Shown: positions 11,650 to 22,457 of the stretch, piece by piece
Numbering within the stretch: the stretch's first letter is position 1
How the letters are laid out: each line of letters begins with the position of its first letter
Source: Brachynemurus nebulosus
Lineage: Eukaryota; Arthropoda; Insecta; Neuroptera; Myrmeleontidae
DNA length: 64,000 nucleotides
Reading direction: 5' to 3'
NCBI GenBank assembly: GCA_035578155.1
Contig: JAPWDM010000005.1
Coordinates: forward strand, 16,614,877-16,678,876
Notes under the pieces: model-generated
What the model saw: the letters and a program-made list of their open reading frames with translations, nothing else
Databases searched by the model: none
What the model was told of the DNA's origin: nothing
Position numbers and translations under genes: made by a program

Positions 11650-11826
11650 TCACGGCATATAAACAATAATAATTATCGGGTACTTATTGATTATCTTCCT
11701 AATTCTAACAATATTGAAGGAATTCGCCGGTACTGTTGCAATTGTCCGAATGGTAATCGAACGGTTGGATGCTGTGCTCATGTTGCAAGTGTGATATATT
11801 ATTTAGGATATTTGCGAGATACTTGA
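11650..11826 (+). pseudogene. SWIM zinc-finger transposase-like protein, relic (right arm)
   Basis: In one plus-strand frame the segment reads RVLIDYLPNSNNIEG, then YCCNCPNGNRTVGCCAHVAS and VIYYLGYLRD before TGA. This contains the full SWIM signature CxC (CNC) and CxH (CAH) with the usual G-R-T-V-G spacing. Upstream, in another frame (11586-11640), 'ILQTKQTKN' could be the preceding strand of the same protein after a frameshift. It is the inverted counterpart of the relic at 11346-11505. No ATG start and no catalytic domain are present. Confidence 0.6.
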
Positions 11827-12702
11827 GCCTTGGTATGGTATATGTAGAAAGAAAGGTTAAGATATACTACATTTTTTTTGAACGATGTAAGTATTCTAGA
11901 ACTGTACAAAAAAATCAATAATTATTTTTTATACAATTATTTTAATCATTCTCTTATACGGTTAACGTAATACATAACATATACTCAATAAATTATTTAT
12001 TACTCAAAAAGCGCATCTTCGATTTTAATGAAATTTGGCATGGTGTAAGTAGATAAGATAAGCCATATTCTGTATTTTTTTGAAAGGTGTAAGTTTACCA
12101 GAACCATACTAAAAAATAAAAAATATTTTTAGTGCAATTATTTTGAACTTTTAAAATTTAGGGAAAAATGTCAAAAAAATATATAATATAGTCCCAAATA
12201 TTATCTAAATTTTGGCCTCGGTTTTGTTTTTTTAGGTGTTATAGTTTTCGAGAAAATTGAGTTTGAAAAATTACAGCACTAAAACATATTTTGGTTAATA
12301 TCTCAAGGACAAGTCAAGGCTAAGGGTCAATGACCCTGTATTTGGTAATCACTTGGGGTACCAATGTCACTACATATATTATTACAGACATCGGCCATGG
12401 GGGCCATTTTCCTATGCTTATGTAGCTATACCCTTTATTTATTAAGCAGCATGTAATATCATTACTGAAAATATCTGGTGATAAAAATGTCAAAACTGAA
12501 TGTGCAAAAAATGTTTTTGGACCTGTGTTTTAGACAGCAGAGCGAAGTCAGTTTTTCGAATGCCACGTAAAACAGTTACTTTGTCTTTGTTAACAGTTAC
12601 CTGCACTTCTTATAGATTTTTGTAGCGAGTACAATTTTGAGTTTATGGTTAAATAAGAGTGGGGGGGGGGGGAGAAAAAGCTTAAGAAACACTGCTATAG
12701 AG

Positions 12703-13196
12703 CAATTGAAGCACTCATTTGTACAAATACGTAAACGCTGGTATAGTGATTATTATGGGTGGTTCTACTTTTCAGGTCTCAACCAGAAGAAAAAATTGAC
12801 AGAGCTATTTCGTAGATTTCATGCGACTAGAATGTAGGAAAATTATCATAGATTCGGAATCTGTAGACCAGCAGCTCGGTTTCATATTAAAACAAATATT
12901 TTTTTGCGGATTACTGAATCCAGACAGAAAAAATGTTTAAATTAAATTTAAATAATAAAATTAAAATTATTATTTAAATAATATTTATAGTTTGTTCTCC
13001 TAATACCAACTTAAAAAAATTAAAAAAAGTTGGTCTTTTTTGTCTGATTTGCGAAAAATAAGGAGTGTGTTTTGTTTATGATATAAACAAATTGGTTAGA
13101 AAGTTGACCAAATGAATCATCAACTTAATTAACTAAAAAATTTAGTTGATATACAAACAAACACTTACAAAACAAATATATACTTATTTTATTATC
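12703..13196. other. Non-coding stretch
   Basis: Nothing recognised. It contains a short A/T palindrome around 12944-12980 (AATAATAAAATTAAAATTATTATT region, given here only in part). Confidence 0.4.
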
Positions 13197-13596
13197 GTAT
13201 CCTTCGCCACTTTCATGTTTCCCATCGTCACATTCTACCGTGACGAAGGATACATCCGTGACGAAGGAGACAATTTTCAGACAGCGATCATTTAGTTCGA
13301 AAACTTGAGTTTATCGTAAAGCTTACATTATTACAAATAATATTTACGTAAAAACATTTTGAAATTCGTTAAATACATACCAGAAAAAGCCGTGACGAAG
13401 GATACACTCAATAAACACACGCAGCCGGTTTTCTTGCTTGATCTAAAAAAATAACAAGCTCTCTATGTCAATCAGTTGATTTGACTTTGGCTGTATGTTC
13501 TATGGTCTTTGGCGTTCCATTTTACGAAAAAACATGACCCTTTGACCTATTTTTTTTTAACTTATAGCAATATTTGGCAGTCGTGACGAAGGATAC
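13197..13596. mobile_element. MITE with iterated GTGACGAAGGATAC motif, 400 bp
   Basis: The left end GTATCCTTCGCCAC faces GTGACGAAGGATAC at the right end. The same motif recurs in forward orientation at about 13239-13253, 13256-13271 (with GGAGACA) and 13391-13405, so the terminal motif is present five times. The pattern suggests repeated binding sites. The family and target duplication could not be determined. No coding capacity. Confidence 0.55.
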
Positions 13597-15793
13597 TCAG
13601 GAGACAACTTTAATTTTTTGAAGAACCTAAAAAGTAGAGTCACCCTTATAATACACTGAATCTTGATATGGGTCATGACCTTTCCAAACACTACAAGAGG
13701 TATAAGATTTACTTGCTTACTCATGCTTAAATTTTTAAATTATGTATTTTGGAACGAAAATTTCTAACTTTTTAAAGAGTTCAGTAATAAGTTCCGGTTG
13801 ATTTCTAGGGTTTCTTATATTTTAGCAAGGGTCTTAGTTTTTTCTCAGTCTTGCTCAGGTTAAGTCTTGGCATCTTGATATTGGTGTCTATGTTTTTATT
13901 TGTCAATTGCTGTAAATACACAAATATTGTCGAATATTCAACGCAGAATCAAAATCGATTGATCGGTATTTGCCTCTGACTAGTCAATATATTTTTATAC
14001 TACTTATCTTACATTTTATTTATTCAGTTCTAAAAAATCAACCTCCATAATATCAGCTGGCTCTAATACAGTAGCCTGTGATATGAAATGGTTGCAATGC
14101 TAGCAGCGCCGTGAATATAATTTCAACTGCTTTAATGATTTTCATTACACTCCTGTGCGAATAGTTTACAACAGGTAGCGTATATTTGTTATGCATTGAA
14201 ATTATGATTTATTTATACATATACATAATGTAAATTAGATGTGTTTTATATACGTTGGTACATATTGTATAATATATAATATAATATGAAATATGTAAGT
14301 ATATTTATATCTTGTACATATGTACATCGATAGATTCAAAAATTTTTTGATTCAATAAGTAATCAAATGTAATATTGCCGTTTTCAAAATACAGCAAGTA
14401 CCAAAAAGGCTATGAATGAAGGATAAAGGAAGTGGCCGCGGAATTATTTTTTTTGTGGTTTCGGTTTCGCTTGCGAATGTATAATGATTACGAATAATGC
14501 TTTACATATGGTTACAGTTATAAATAATTATTTTTGGTGAACTTTCTTTTGTACAAAGGGGGAAAATGGCACTAAAAATGTGTTTCCAACAAAAATATGC
14601 TTAAAATTTTGAGTGTTTTTTTTTCTTTTTGTTTATAAGCAAGAAAAAAGTTGAAATTTTTTATCTTTCATAGAATTATCTACCCCAGGCAGATTTAGAC
14701 CTATACAATATCACTATTCAGTTGCGGCAATTACGCGGTCTAGAGGGGAACGTGAGGCCTATACTCGAGGTGATTTTCTATAAAGTACAGGAAATTTTGT
14801 AATGAAATTTTGTGGAAAGGTTCTTGATGAGACTTACTCAAAGAAAATGCTGTAATATATAGGATTAGGTGGCTGGGTGGTTAACTGGAACAATCACACC
14901 GACGCCAGCAATTGTAATATATTGGGGTTGGTAGCGGAAAGTTGTAGCTGTGGCTGAAATTTAGCTATTAAAGTGACCTCTGTTTTTCAGTTTGAATTAA
15001 AGTTGCGATTACGGGAATGCAAATTCAAAAGTTTTTAGGTATTAAATCAATACAATATTTAACAATTAACAATAAATTATATGGTTTTATTATAAAATAA
15101 AAGTTTATAAATTGACAATGTTTCTTGTAGATGGGCAATTACAATCGTACGAAATGTATGTTTGATCCAAATCAAGAAAAACTTAATAATAAAATATTTA
15201 GAAATAAATGAAAATATATAAAATAACAGTATAAAATTTCAAAATTACAAGATTTAAAATAATATCCTGATCAATTGCATTACACCATAATTTTCTGTGA
15301 TTACTTCTGGAATGTAAAAGCTTGTACTTTGTTAAATGAGTTTTACCTATATTAACAGATCAGATTACGTACGTAAAGATAAATAATATTATTAAGAGAA
15401 GAAATGCACATAACCTTTAGTGAGAAATTTCACAACACATTTATCACTCATTAAAAGAATGAACTTATTGAACTTAATGAATTTTAACAACTTATTCCAC
15501 GTATGAGAGTGAAAATCAGATTGAAAGAATGAATCAAGATTGAACCCGATTAAAACTCAGTTTCTGCTTTTATACCGTTCGATTGAGTATCTACATGACG
15601 ACTTTTCACTATTAGAGCCTCTACGGTTTAGGAAGCGTCACTCATCGGGTTATTGAAATGACCGTCTGACCATCTATATCCAAACTACGTATTTGTTCCC
15701 TTTCTAAGAAGTGGTACATATTGCGACTTATCATCTGATTGTATATCGTTCAATAAATTCAATCGATAATTGATGTTTTTTAGAAAATTAACA
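13597..15793. other. Long non-coding stretch
   Basis: No gene or transposon end was recognised over about 2.2 kb. Small features only: A/T palindromes near 14260-14340 (TACATATGTACA) and a short inverted pair AACCCGAT/ATCGGGTT at about 15543 and 15639. It may be intron, intergenic DNA or very old repeats. Confidence 0.4.
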
Positions 15794-15900
15794 CAGTGGT
15801 GGACAAAAATACGTATACATTACAATGCAATAAAAAACAGTATTTCCGAAGAAAAATTAATGCATATAACTCCTTAAACATTTCTGAATAAAAATTTTAA
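15794..15900 (+). mobile_element. Tc1-like left terminus (fragment)
   Basis: CAGTGGTGGACAAAAATACG resembles the left end of Tc1-type elements (CAGTGGTGGMCAAAA). No transposase and no right end are visible downstream, so this is a fragment at best and its right boundary is arbitrary. Confidence 0.3.
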
Positions 15901-16417
15901 CAAAAATTATAATAATATAAAATAATTTCACTAGCGGCAATAGGATTTACTTTTTCATTATTCTTACCATAAAAGAGCATTGTACACTACGCAACATATC
16001 TAAACAAATGTCTGTATATGTGGTACAAAATTAAACGTATTTTTATTTTATTTTTTCTATTACGTCGGCTTACAACACGTCGCTCGTTGCGTTCGTTGTA
16101 AGCCAAAACGAAATATGTCAAAATCAGTTGATAACAAAATTCCCTAAAGGCGCAACACAACAAATTCGCCTAACAAACACGCAGTTTTGTATTTCAACGC
16201 ATAATAACAAAAAGAAAAAAAAACGTGAAAAACTGGAGGTGTGCTTAACAGTGATTTTTAGTGAGCAGCGAACACAGAGGACAATTAAGCCAAAGAGCAA
16301 TTTGTAATAGCAGTCAACGGAGCAGTGATAGAATCGCAATTTATTTTTTTTTTTGTTTTCCCATTTATAAAAAAACAAAAAAACTAAAAATCTGCAGTAC
16401 TCAAAAATAGAAAACAT

Positions 16418-16575
16418 AAATTCCGAAATAGTATATTGTGCAATAAGTGCGGGAAATTGTCGATTGCCCACGAAAGAGAAGTTGAGCGCACGAACGTAAT
16501 GAGTGCGCTCATTCGCTTGAATGGGCAATCGACAATCCCGAACGAGTTGCACATACTATTTTTTATTACGAATTT
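16418..16575. mobile_element. Hairpin MITE, ~158 bp, GC-richer than surroundings
   Basis: AAATTGTCGATTGCCCA in the left arm pairs with TGGGCAATCGACAATCC in the right arm, flanked by further pairs (GTGCAATAAGTGCGGG / CCCGAACGAGTTGCAC and AATAGTAT / ATACTATT). Almost the whole element folds on itself, with a CpG-containing apex near 16490-16510 (GAGCGCACGAACG). The overlapping short open frames are shadows of this palindrome. Confidence 0.65.
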
Positions 16576-16842
16576 CATATACTTTTTTCTATTATTATTA
16601 CTATATTTGACATTTTTATTACTTATTAAAATAATATTTTTAAGTGTTCGTCTCTTTTCTCTGAATTAAATATCGTTTAAATTACACTGTTGGTGATTTC
16701 TATAGAAATAATTATGAAATATTTGTAAAAAGTATGTGGGAAGAGTACAGTGGGCAAACAGCTATTTTTCGTACAGAAATGTGTGCGCCAAGTTAGTACT
16801 TCTCCCGCATGAGTAATAAAAAATTTATTAACAAGTATCATA

Positions 16843-17130
16843 CAGCATAAACGTTTTTTTATGCGGTGGATATAGGGGCAACATAAAAAATTTCATAGAA
16901 AATACATGGTGACTCTCAAAACCTTACAATTTCCTTATATAAGTTGCTTTTCTAAGCAAGATGAAGTATTAATTTACACATGAGAACATTTTATTTTATC
17001 TTTAGACTATATTATAAAAATTGCAATAAATACATTTGTAAAAAAAATTGCAGACATTTTTTAAAAACCACATAAAAGAGTCACACAAAAAAATTGCATA
17101 AAAGAGATTACATAAAAAAGGATTTTGCTG
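16843..17130. mobile_element. MITE family B copy 1, TA-target, 288 bp
   Basis: TA then CAGCATAAACG ... TTTTTTTATGCGGT on the left; on the right ACCACATAAAAGAGTCACA and GGATTTTGCTG then TA. TIRs with TA target fit Tc1/mariner-type MITEs. Family hallmarks are repeats of 'RYCACATAAAA'/'TTGCATAAAA' next to the right end. Three other copies lie at 27545-27966, 35976-36511 and 56037-56418. Confidence 0.65.
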
Positions 17131-17848
17131 TATTATAAAAATAGTAGATTCGAAATTTACAAAAAAAAATATATATAAAAAGTAGAAAATAAAAAGGGGC
17201 TTTAATTCTTGTTAATGAATGTGAATTCTGAATTCTCTTGACACCAGTAAGGTTTAGCATCTTATCTAATAATACTTATAGTAGGTAATTGTGGAAAAAG
17301 TTTAAGAATAAAATACATTTACAAAAAAACCAGCTCAAAAGGGCTGCTATCTCGTCTACTCTTTAACTGTTTTCTAATCGGTGTAAATGATACTATTCTC
17401 AGTCTACTTACCACTGCTAAAAACGTAGAAAAAAGAAAACCACTTTAAAAGAGCAGACAAAATGGCAAAACAGTATGTTCTTTTCTCACAATCAGTGAAA
17501 ATAACAGTGTTCTCAGTAGCAGAAACCACAATAACAGTCTCATAACTATGAAAAACTATTGGTAGACATTCTTTTTGTTGTTACACAAGACCAATACAAT
17601 AAACAATAAACAGGATTTGAAAATTACATAAGGAAAATATTTACTCAATTCCATTTTTATCAACTGAAAAATATTTGGGAATAAATTTATTGATTGTTTC
17701 AATGAGCGCCTTGACGTGACGTAATTCGGAATGGCGCGACGACAAAAAAGTTCAAGGACTTTTTTTTATTAAATGTAAAATATAAAATTGAAAAAAATTT
17801 GATCATTGTGATATCAAACGGGAAATCTTAAAAATCACTTAGATAATA
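17131..17848. other. Non-coding stretch
   Basis: Nothing recognised. A small CpG-containing patch lies at about 17706-17748 (GCGCCTTGACGTGACG). Confidence 0.4.
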
Positions 17849-17897
17849 CAGTAGTTATTCTCAAATGGGAACCTCCTTCTCTCACTCACTCTTAATG

Positions 17898-17964
<67 letters not shown>

Positions 17965-18004
17965 TGAGAGAGAGAAAGGGGTTTCCATTTGGGAATAATT
18001 ATTG
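17849..18004. mobile_element. Palindromic MITE with (TA)n apex, 156 bp
   Basis: CAGTAGTTATTCTCAAATGG on the left faces CCATTTGGGAATAATTATTG on the right, with further pairing of CTTCTCTCACTCAC to GAGTGAGAGAGAGAAAG. The apex is a perfect (TA)n tract from about 17899 to 17961. TA precedes the left end. This is a Tc1/mariner-type MITE whose centre has become, or expanded from, a dinucleotide repeat. Confidence 0.7.
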
Positions 18005-18938
18005 TGACTTCCTCTTTCAAATTGTCAGATTGAAAATTTCCAGTTACAGTTTTAGTGTTAATAATTTTTATAAAAATATAATTTTTTTTAAGAAGAATTT
18101 CAAAAAGCAGGCATCATTTTAAACAATTTATCATTACTTATTTCAAATAAATATTTCCATTTCGGTGGAAAATTTGAGAAGAACTCTCGAAAAAATTGTT
18201 CAAATATCGGCATTTTGACAACATACTCATAGTCAGCGAACCCAACAATCTCTAAAAAGGAAGTCCCAAAATTTTAAAATTTCGGTACCAAAAATGTTTC
18301 TTTCTGATATTTAATCAAAAACGATTTTTACAAAAATTCATTAGACTCGACCATTTTGATGTGAACTCTGCATTGTTCATTTCACTTTAGTAAACTTAAT
18401 GACGTCAAAATTTCTTTTCTCACAAATCAAATTTGTTGAAGTAATCTCCTATAGGGTGATTAACTGAATTTGAGTACTTTGGGTGTCAAATTTTCTTATT
18501 TGCTGTCAAAATTCTTTAAATAGGTACTTATGACCGTTTCGACAAAAAAATTTTTTTAGTAGCAGCTATGTCTAAAGTACTTAATTTAATAAAAATGATC
18601 TGATGGCGTCATTTAATAGGTACGTTACGATACAGTTTTAATTTGTCTGTGCTCAGGGCGAGTCACAAGCCCTATAATTACCCCCCCCCCTACATCTGTG
18701 TTCGACTTTCAGTGAGACTAAAATTTTATATTTTAGCGCATACTAATTAAAAATTACATTTTTAAAATAATATTTCCACCCAATTACTGCAGTCAACGAG
18801 AACAATACATTGTATAACTTAAAATTACAAAAAAAAATAAAAGTACTTTCCCAAGTAATATTTGCATTTAAAGTATTTACAAACTTTCTTTAATAACGTT
18901 GCGTTGCGGTGAAAAAGTTTTTTAATTAATACACAATG

Positions 18939-19014
<76 letters not shown>

Positions 19015-19427
19015 TTTCGTGTATTATACAAGATATAGGTACAGTCAAGAAATTAATAATTATTTGCAAGCACCGGCACAAATCAATCGTTCATTGCACA
19101 ATATACTTATTACTCAAACATTAATGGATTTTCTACAATTTATTATTAAAATTGGTTCACATTCGCTCGATTACTGTTTCCAAAATTAATATTTCATGAT
19201 TAACATAATTGAAATGATTGTTTAAAATCTAATAAATTAAACAATAATATATTGAGCTGATATAAACAAAAGATATACTTGATCGTTTTTTGTTTGAAAA
19301 TATTTGAAAATTAATACATCAAATATTCAGTTAATTTTTCGTAATAATTTACTGTTAAAATCAAGTGGAAAATTACGGCAATCGAGAAAATATATTGAAA
19401 GAAATTCTTTCACGGTATCAAAAAATA
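18005..19427. other. Non-coding stretch with long (TA)n microsatellite
   Basis: No gene. A (TA)n tract of about 36 units runs from roughly 18940 to 19012, without recognisable inverted flanks. A C10-11 homopolymer lies near 18680. The open frame through the TA tract is a repeat artefact. Confidence 0.6.
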
Positions 19428-20047
19428 CGCTGCCAATGGGGTGTGGCACACAGCTTCCTCGTACTCGTAAAAGACTTTAAAACAGTATTCTACCAAATAT
19501 ATATACTGTGAAATTATATTTTCGCCTTAAAATTCATAAAAAATTGTTGTAATTCAAAATACTTAAAGGCTAAATTATAAAATAACAGCAAAAATATTTT
19601 AGAAACTAACCCCCAAAATACTTTAAATGTTTGAGCAGAGTGGGACTAGCAGTAAATAAGATACCTATTGACATCTAATGGGAATTCTGACAATTTCATA
19701 AAAAAGAATTGAATAGTTCAGAAGTTATGTCTCTTGCTGCAATTTAGTATATAAATGGAATGACATGGTAGCGGCGTAGTTACCTTTACTCCGATTTCGA
19801 TTAAATTCACAGGGGACCATATCTAGAAACCAAACTGCATAATTTCTGAAAATTTCATTAAAAACAATCGAATAGTCATGCCACTTGGTGCAAACTGACG
19901 ACACACAGACGGACAGACACCAAACCAAAATTGTTCAGGAAGCTCTAAAAGCTAAAATGTGCGTCAAGAATTTTATTTTGGAGAAACAAACTTTTTATTT
20001 TTGAAAAGTGATCACAATGCTTCTGCTACTTTAGTAGTCTCCGAAGC
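19428..20047 (-). mobile_element. HINE-2 (Helentron-like) copy 1
   Basis: Read on the minus strand it starts GCTTCGGAGACTACTAAAG and ends CGAGGAAGCTGTGTGCCACA then CCCCATTGGCAGCG. The subterminal GCTTC/GAAGC pair is inverted, and GTGTGCCACAC forms a hairpin near the 3' end. The interior matches the copy at 50855-51563 almost throughout, including a GTCCGTCTGTGTG run, 'CACCAAGTGGCAT' and 'TGGGGGTTAGTTTC'. It is non-coding. Architecture suggests a non-autonomous Helentron, but no helicase is in the window to prove it. Confidence 0.6.
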
Positions 20048-20604
20048 CAAATTAAGTTTTCAAGAGGAAAAAGAAGTTTTTCTGATACGCGAAATGTTTT
20101 GAATATAATTCTAAATTTTTTTAAACAAATCCAATTTTGTAAACAATTTATGTTTATTTTTTATAAACAAATTAAGGTTGATTTTTGGAAACTGGTGCTA
20201 TTTAACCGTAACTAAATATCTTTTTAATAATCTTGTGTACGGCTTTAGTAAAATTAATCTAAATGAAGGAATTTTTTTATTTTCTGACTACTGTTTAAAT
20301 TTCTTCGAAAAAAAGCGTCTATATTCAACATGTGCCCGCGCCGCCATTTTGTTTGGAGGAAAAATTTTTTTGTGTACTCCAGATCATGTACCATACACTC
20401 TCAAAAGTTTTATATTGACTGCGTAATTCATTACGGAGAAAAAATTTCTCGAAGAAAACCTTCCCTTCTGAAATTTCAAAGTGATGTAACGCCTGTAACT
20501 GTCTTACTACCGTACTATACTCGAGTCTTATATTCCTAAATAATTTTTGTTTCCTACGATTCAGATTTGTAGCCTAAAGGTAGTTTAACTCGAAGAACTG
20601 TTAA
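20048..20604. other. Non-coding stretch
   Basis: Nothing recognised. Plus-strand frames at 20178-20426 and 20330-20539 overlap each other in different frames and have no domain or codon signal. Confidence 0.4.
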
Positions 20605-21077
20605 CCCAAAAATATTCCAAACTTACTCTCAGCCATTCTCTTATTACGGACATGACATTTTCTCGCACTTTACACGCCTTCTCATAAGAAAAAAAAATAG
20701 AGGTTATTTTTTTCTTATAAATTTTCAATACTAAGCAGATAGACAAATGTGTACACAATATTTGTACTGAAAATAAAATACATAACATTATTAGTTTTAA
20801 TGCTAGAACTAATAAAGTTTGTGTTACGGGCGTGACAAAAAAGTACCTTTTTGTCGCGTCCGTAACATGTCTCTAGCATTAAAACTAATAATGTTATGTA
20901 TTGTATATTCAGTACAAATATTGTGTACACATTTTTGTCTACTGCTTAGTACTGAAAATTTATAAAAAAACAATAACTTCTGTTTTTTTTCTTATGAAAA
21001 GGCGTGTAAATGTGCGTTAAAACATCATGTCCGTAATTAAAGAATGGCTGTATACGCATCCGTTTGAATATTTTTAA
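20605..21077. mobile_element. Foldback element, 473 bp, almost fully palindromic
   Basis: The arms pair over nearly their whole length of about 230 bp. Examples: ATTACGGACATGACATTTTC with its counterpart around 21020-21040, ACAATATTTGTACTGAA with TTCAGTACAAATATTGT, and ATACATAACATTATTAG with CTAATAATGTTATGTAT. The apex (about 20825-20870) holds a second tight hairpin, GTTACGGGCGTGAC against GTCGCGTCCGTAAC. Arm divergence is modest with small indels. Open frames over it are artefacts. Confidence 0.75.
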
Positions 21078-21949
21078 GTAATTAATTTTACCTGTCAGTA
21101 GATAACAAGTCGGGAGCGAACTAACCTACGACCCTTTTTCAAGATAAGATCAAAATCTGACTGCGGGAGCGAACTAGTATGTACCCTTTTTACTGCAAAG
21201 GGTATGTTTCAAAAGAATGGCTGCTCTCGTGTTTTTTGCTAGCTAACAATTCTTCTCGTAAAATTGTTAGGTAACAAATGGTCTTTTAGATAAACGCAAA
21301 TTTATTTGAAAAATTAAAAAACCTCTCACGTAATAATATTTAAAACTGTCGAATAATTCTAATCTTTCGAATATTCGCGTAGCTATGATATTTTTTCTAC
21401 ATTTAATTTTGGTATTTTTAAACCAACAATTTCACCTATAGATAATTCCTGAACATTACTCTTACTTTGAACGTATAGAAAAAAAAACCACATTTGACCT
21501 TTTCATTTAAAAAAGAGGAAAAATGTATTAGGATTTTAATTTCATTCCATCAATGAATGACTAAAAGGACACATACCGATAACATGTTTCACCTTTTTAT
21601 AAATCAATATAAAAGTACTTTGTATTCGCTCCTGACGTCCCGATGACTTTCCACACATACATTCAACATCTAAGTATATCACATAAACCTATTTGACCTT
21701 GTTATTTGATCTATTTCAATCTTTACCTTGCCAGCCAGCTTTTAGCGTACCTATATCTTGTCTCTCGACGTGGAAACGTTCAAAAGTTTTCGGACTACCT
21801 CTACTTTGCTGAACTATAAACTCAATATTTTTTTAATTTTTCAAAATTTTTTTACCTATATCTTCAAAAGTTACCAACACGACTGAGTAAGCATTTTAGT
21901 AAGCATTAGTACCTGTAAATTGTAAAAAAACAAACTCCCATAGATACAT
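21078..21949. other. Non-coding stretch with a short direct repeat
   Basis: Two direct copies of GGGAGCGAACTA followed by 'ACCCTTTTT' occur at about 21112-21140 and 21166-21192. Nothing else recognised. Confidence 0.4.
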
Positions 21950-22135
21950 GGCGGCTTACGTACAGATTGATAACCTATTTGATTTTTTTTGGAAATGAAA
22001 ACTTCGGCAACGATCGTGGGCACCAAATCTTGCCCTTTTTTAAAGACACTTTTTTAAAAAAATTATAATAATTATAAAAAATAAATAGAAAGTAATAAAA
22101 AAATATTTTTGTATTGTTATATAGTGGTATTAATC
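21950..22135 (-). mobile_element. Fragment of MITE family C
   Basis: On the minus strand this segment matches the interior of the MITE at 55634-56025. Shared strings include 'AAAAAAGTGTCTTTAAAAAA' (with small differences), 'GGGCA', 'TTGGTGCCCACGAT' and 'TCAAATAG'/'ATCAATCTGTA'. The diagnostic TIRs of that family are not seen here, so this is a fragment. Confidence 0.55.
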
Positions 22136-22457
22136 GTAAAAAAAATTCACCCTGAAAATTTCACCCTCAGAATAAACCCTTAAAATCCTACATTGTTTGC
22201 TTTTCTCGTTTTCACAAGTAAATCCTCAAAGAGAAGTCTATTTTTTTGATATGTTAACTAGATATAACGACTTAAACAGTATTTAAAAGTGGAAGTTGTT
22301 AGTGACCACAGCTTCATTTTAATCTTTCTGAGGATATTCCACATGTTGTGGCAACCGCATAAATTTTCACCCCACTTTCTAATACGCAGGAAGGCACTTT
22401 AAAAAATTAACAAAAAAAAAAAAAACGTCATACGTCTTGAAATTTTAAGGAAGAGTA
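22136..22457. other. Non-coding stretch
   Basis: Nothing recognised apart from an A14 run near 22415. Confidence 0.4.

Larger units (their letters stand above)
10609..12438. repeat. Large imperfect inverted repeat (foldback), ~1.8 kb
   Basis: The left arm begins AAAGGGTATAGCTACATAAG and the right arm ends CTTATGTAGCTATACCCTTT. The arms match closely over 10609-11220 versus 11825-12438. They match again over 11440-11500 versus 11768-11825. The left arm has about 220 bp (11221-11440) not present on the right. The left arm also holds two diverged direct copies of a ~100-bp unit (10990-11100 and 11180-11285, both with 'GAAG..GCGCTTTTT'). The arms include the 3' part of a transposase-like gene, so the structure looks like two 3' ends fused head to head. 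Confidence 0.75.
10484..12694. mobile_element. hAT-like element, 2.2 kb
   Basis: The proposed ends are TAATATTTCTCAA on the left and, as the complement of the right end, CAGTGTTTCTTAA; the differences are transitions. Flanking 8-mers TTATAGAG (10476-10483) and CTATAGAG (12695-12702) fit the 8-bp target duplication of hAT elements with one mismatch. 'CGTACCCCTGGGG' near the left end is also usual in hAT relics. A G12 run lies close to the right end. The interior is dominated by a large inverted repeat (10609-12438) that carries a SWIM-type protein relic and could be a separate nested insertion. Confidence 0.5.

Noticed and set aside
12637..12837. 66-codon frame beginning at 12637
   Set aside because: It starts at TTG, not ATG, and passes through a G12 run at the end of a hAT-like element.
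16124..16552. 142-codon minus-strand frame
   Set aside because: It runs into the hairpin MITE at 16418-16575 and has low-complexity Phe/Cys/Leu content; overlapping frames on both strands mirror the palindrome.
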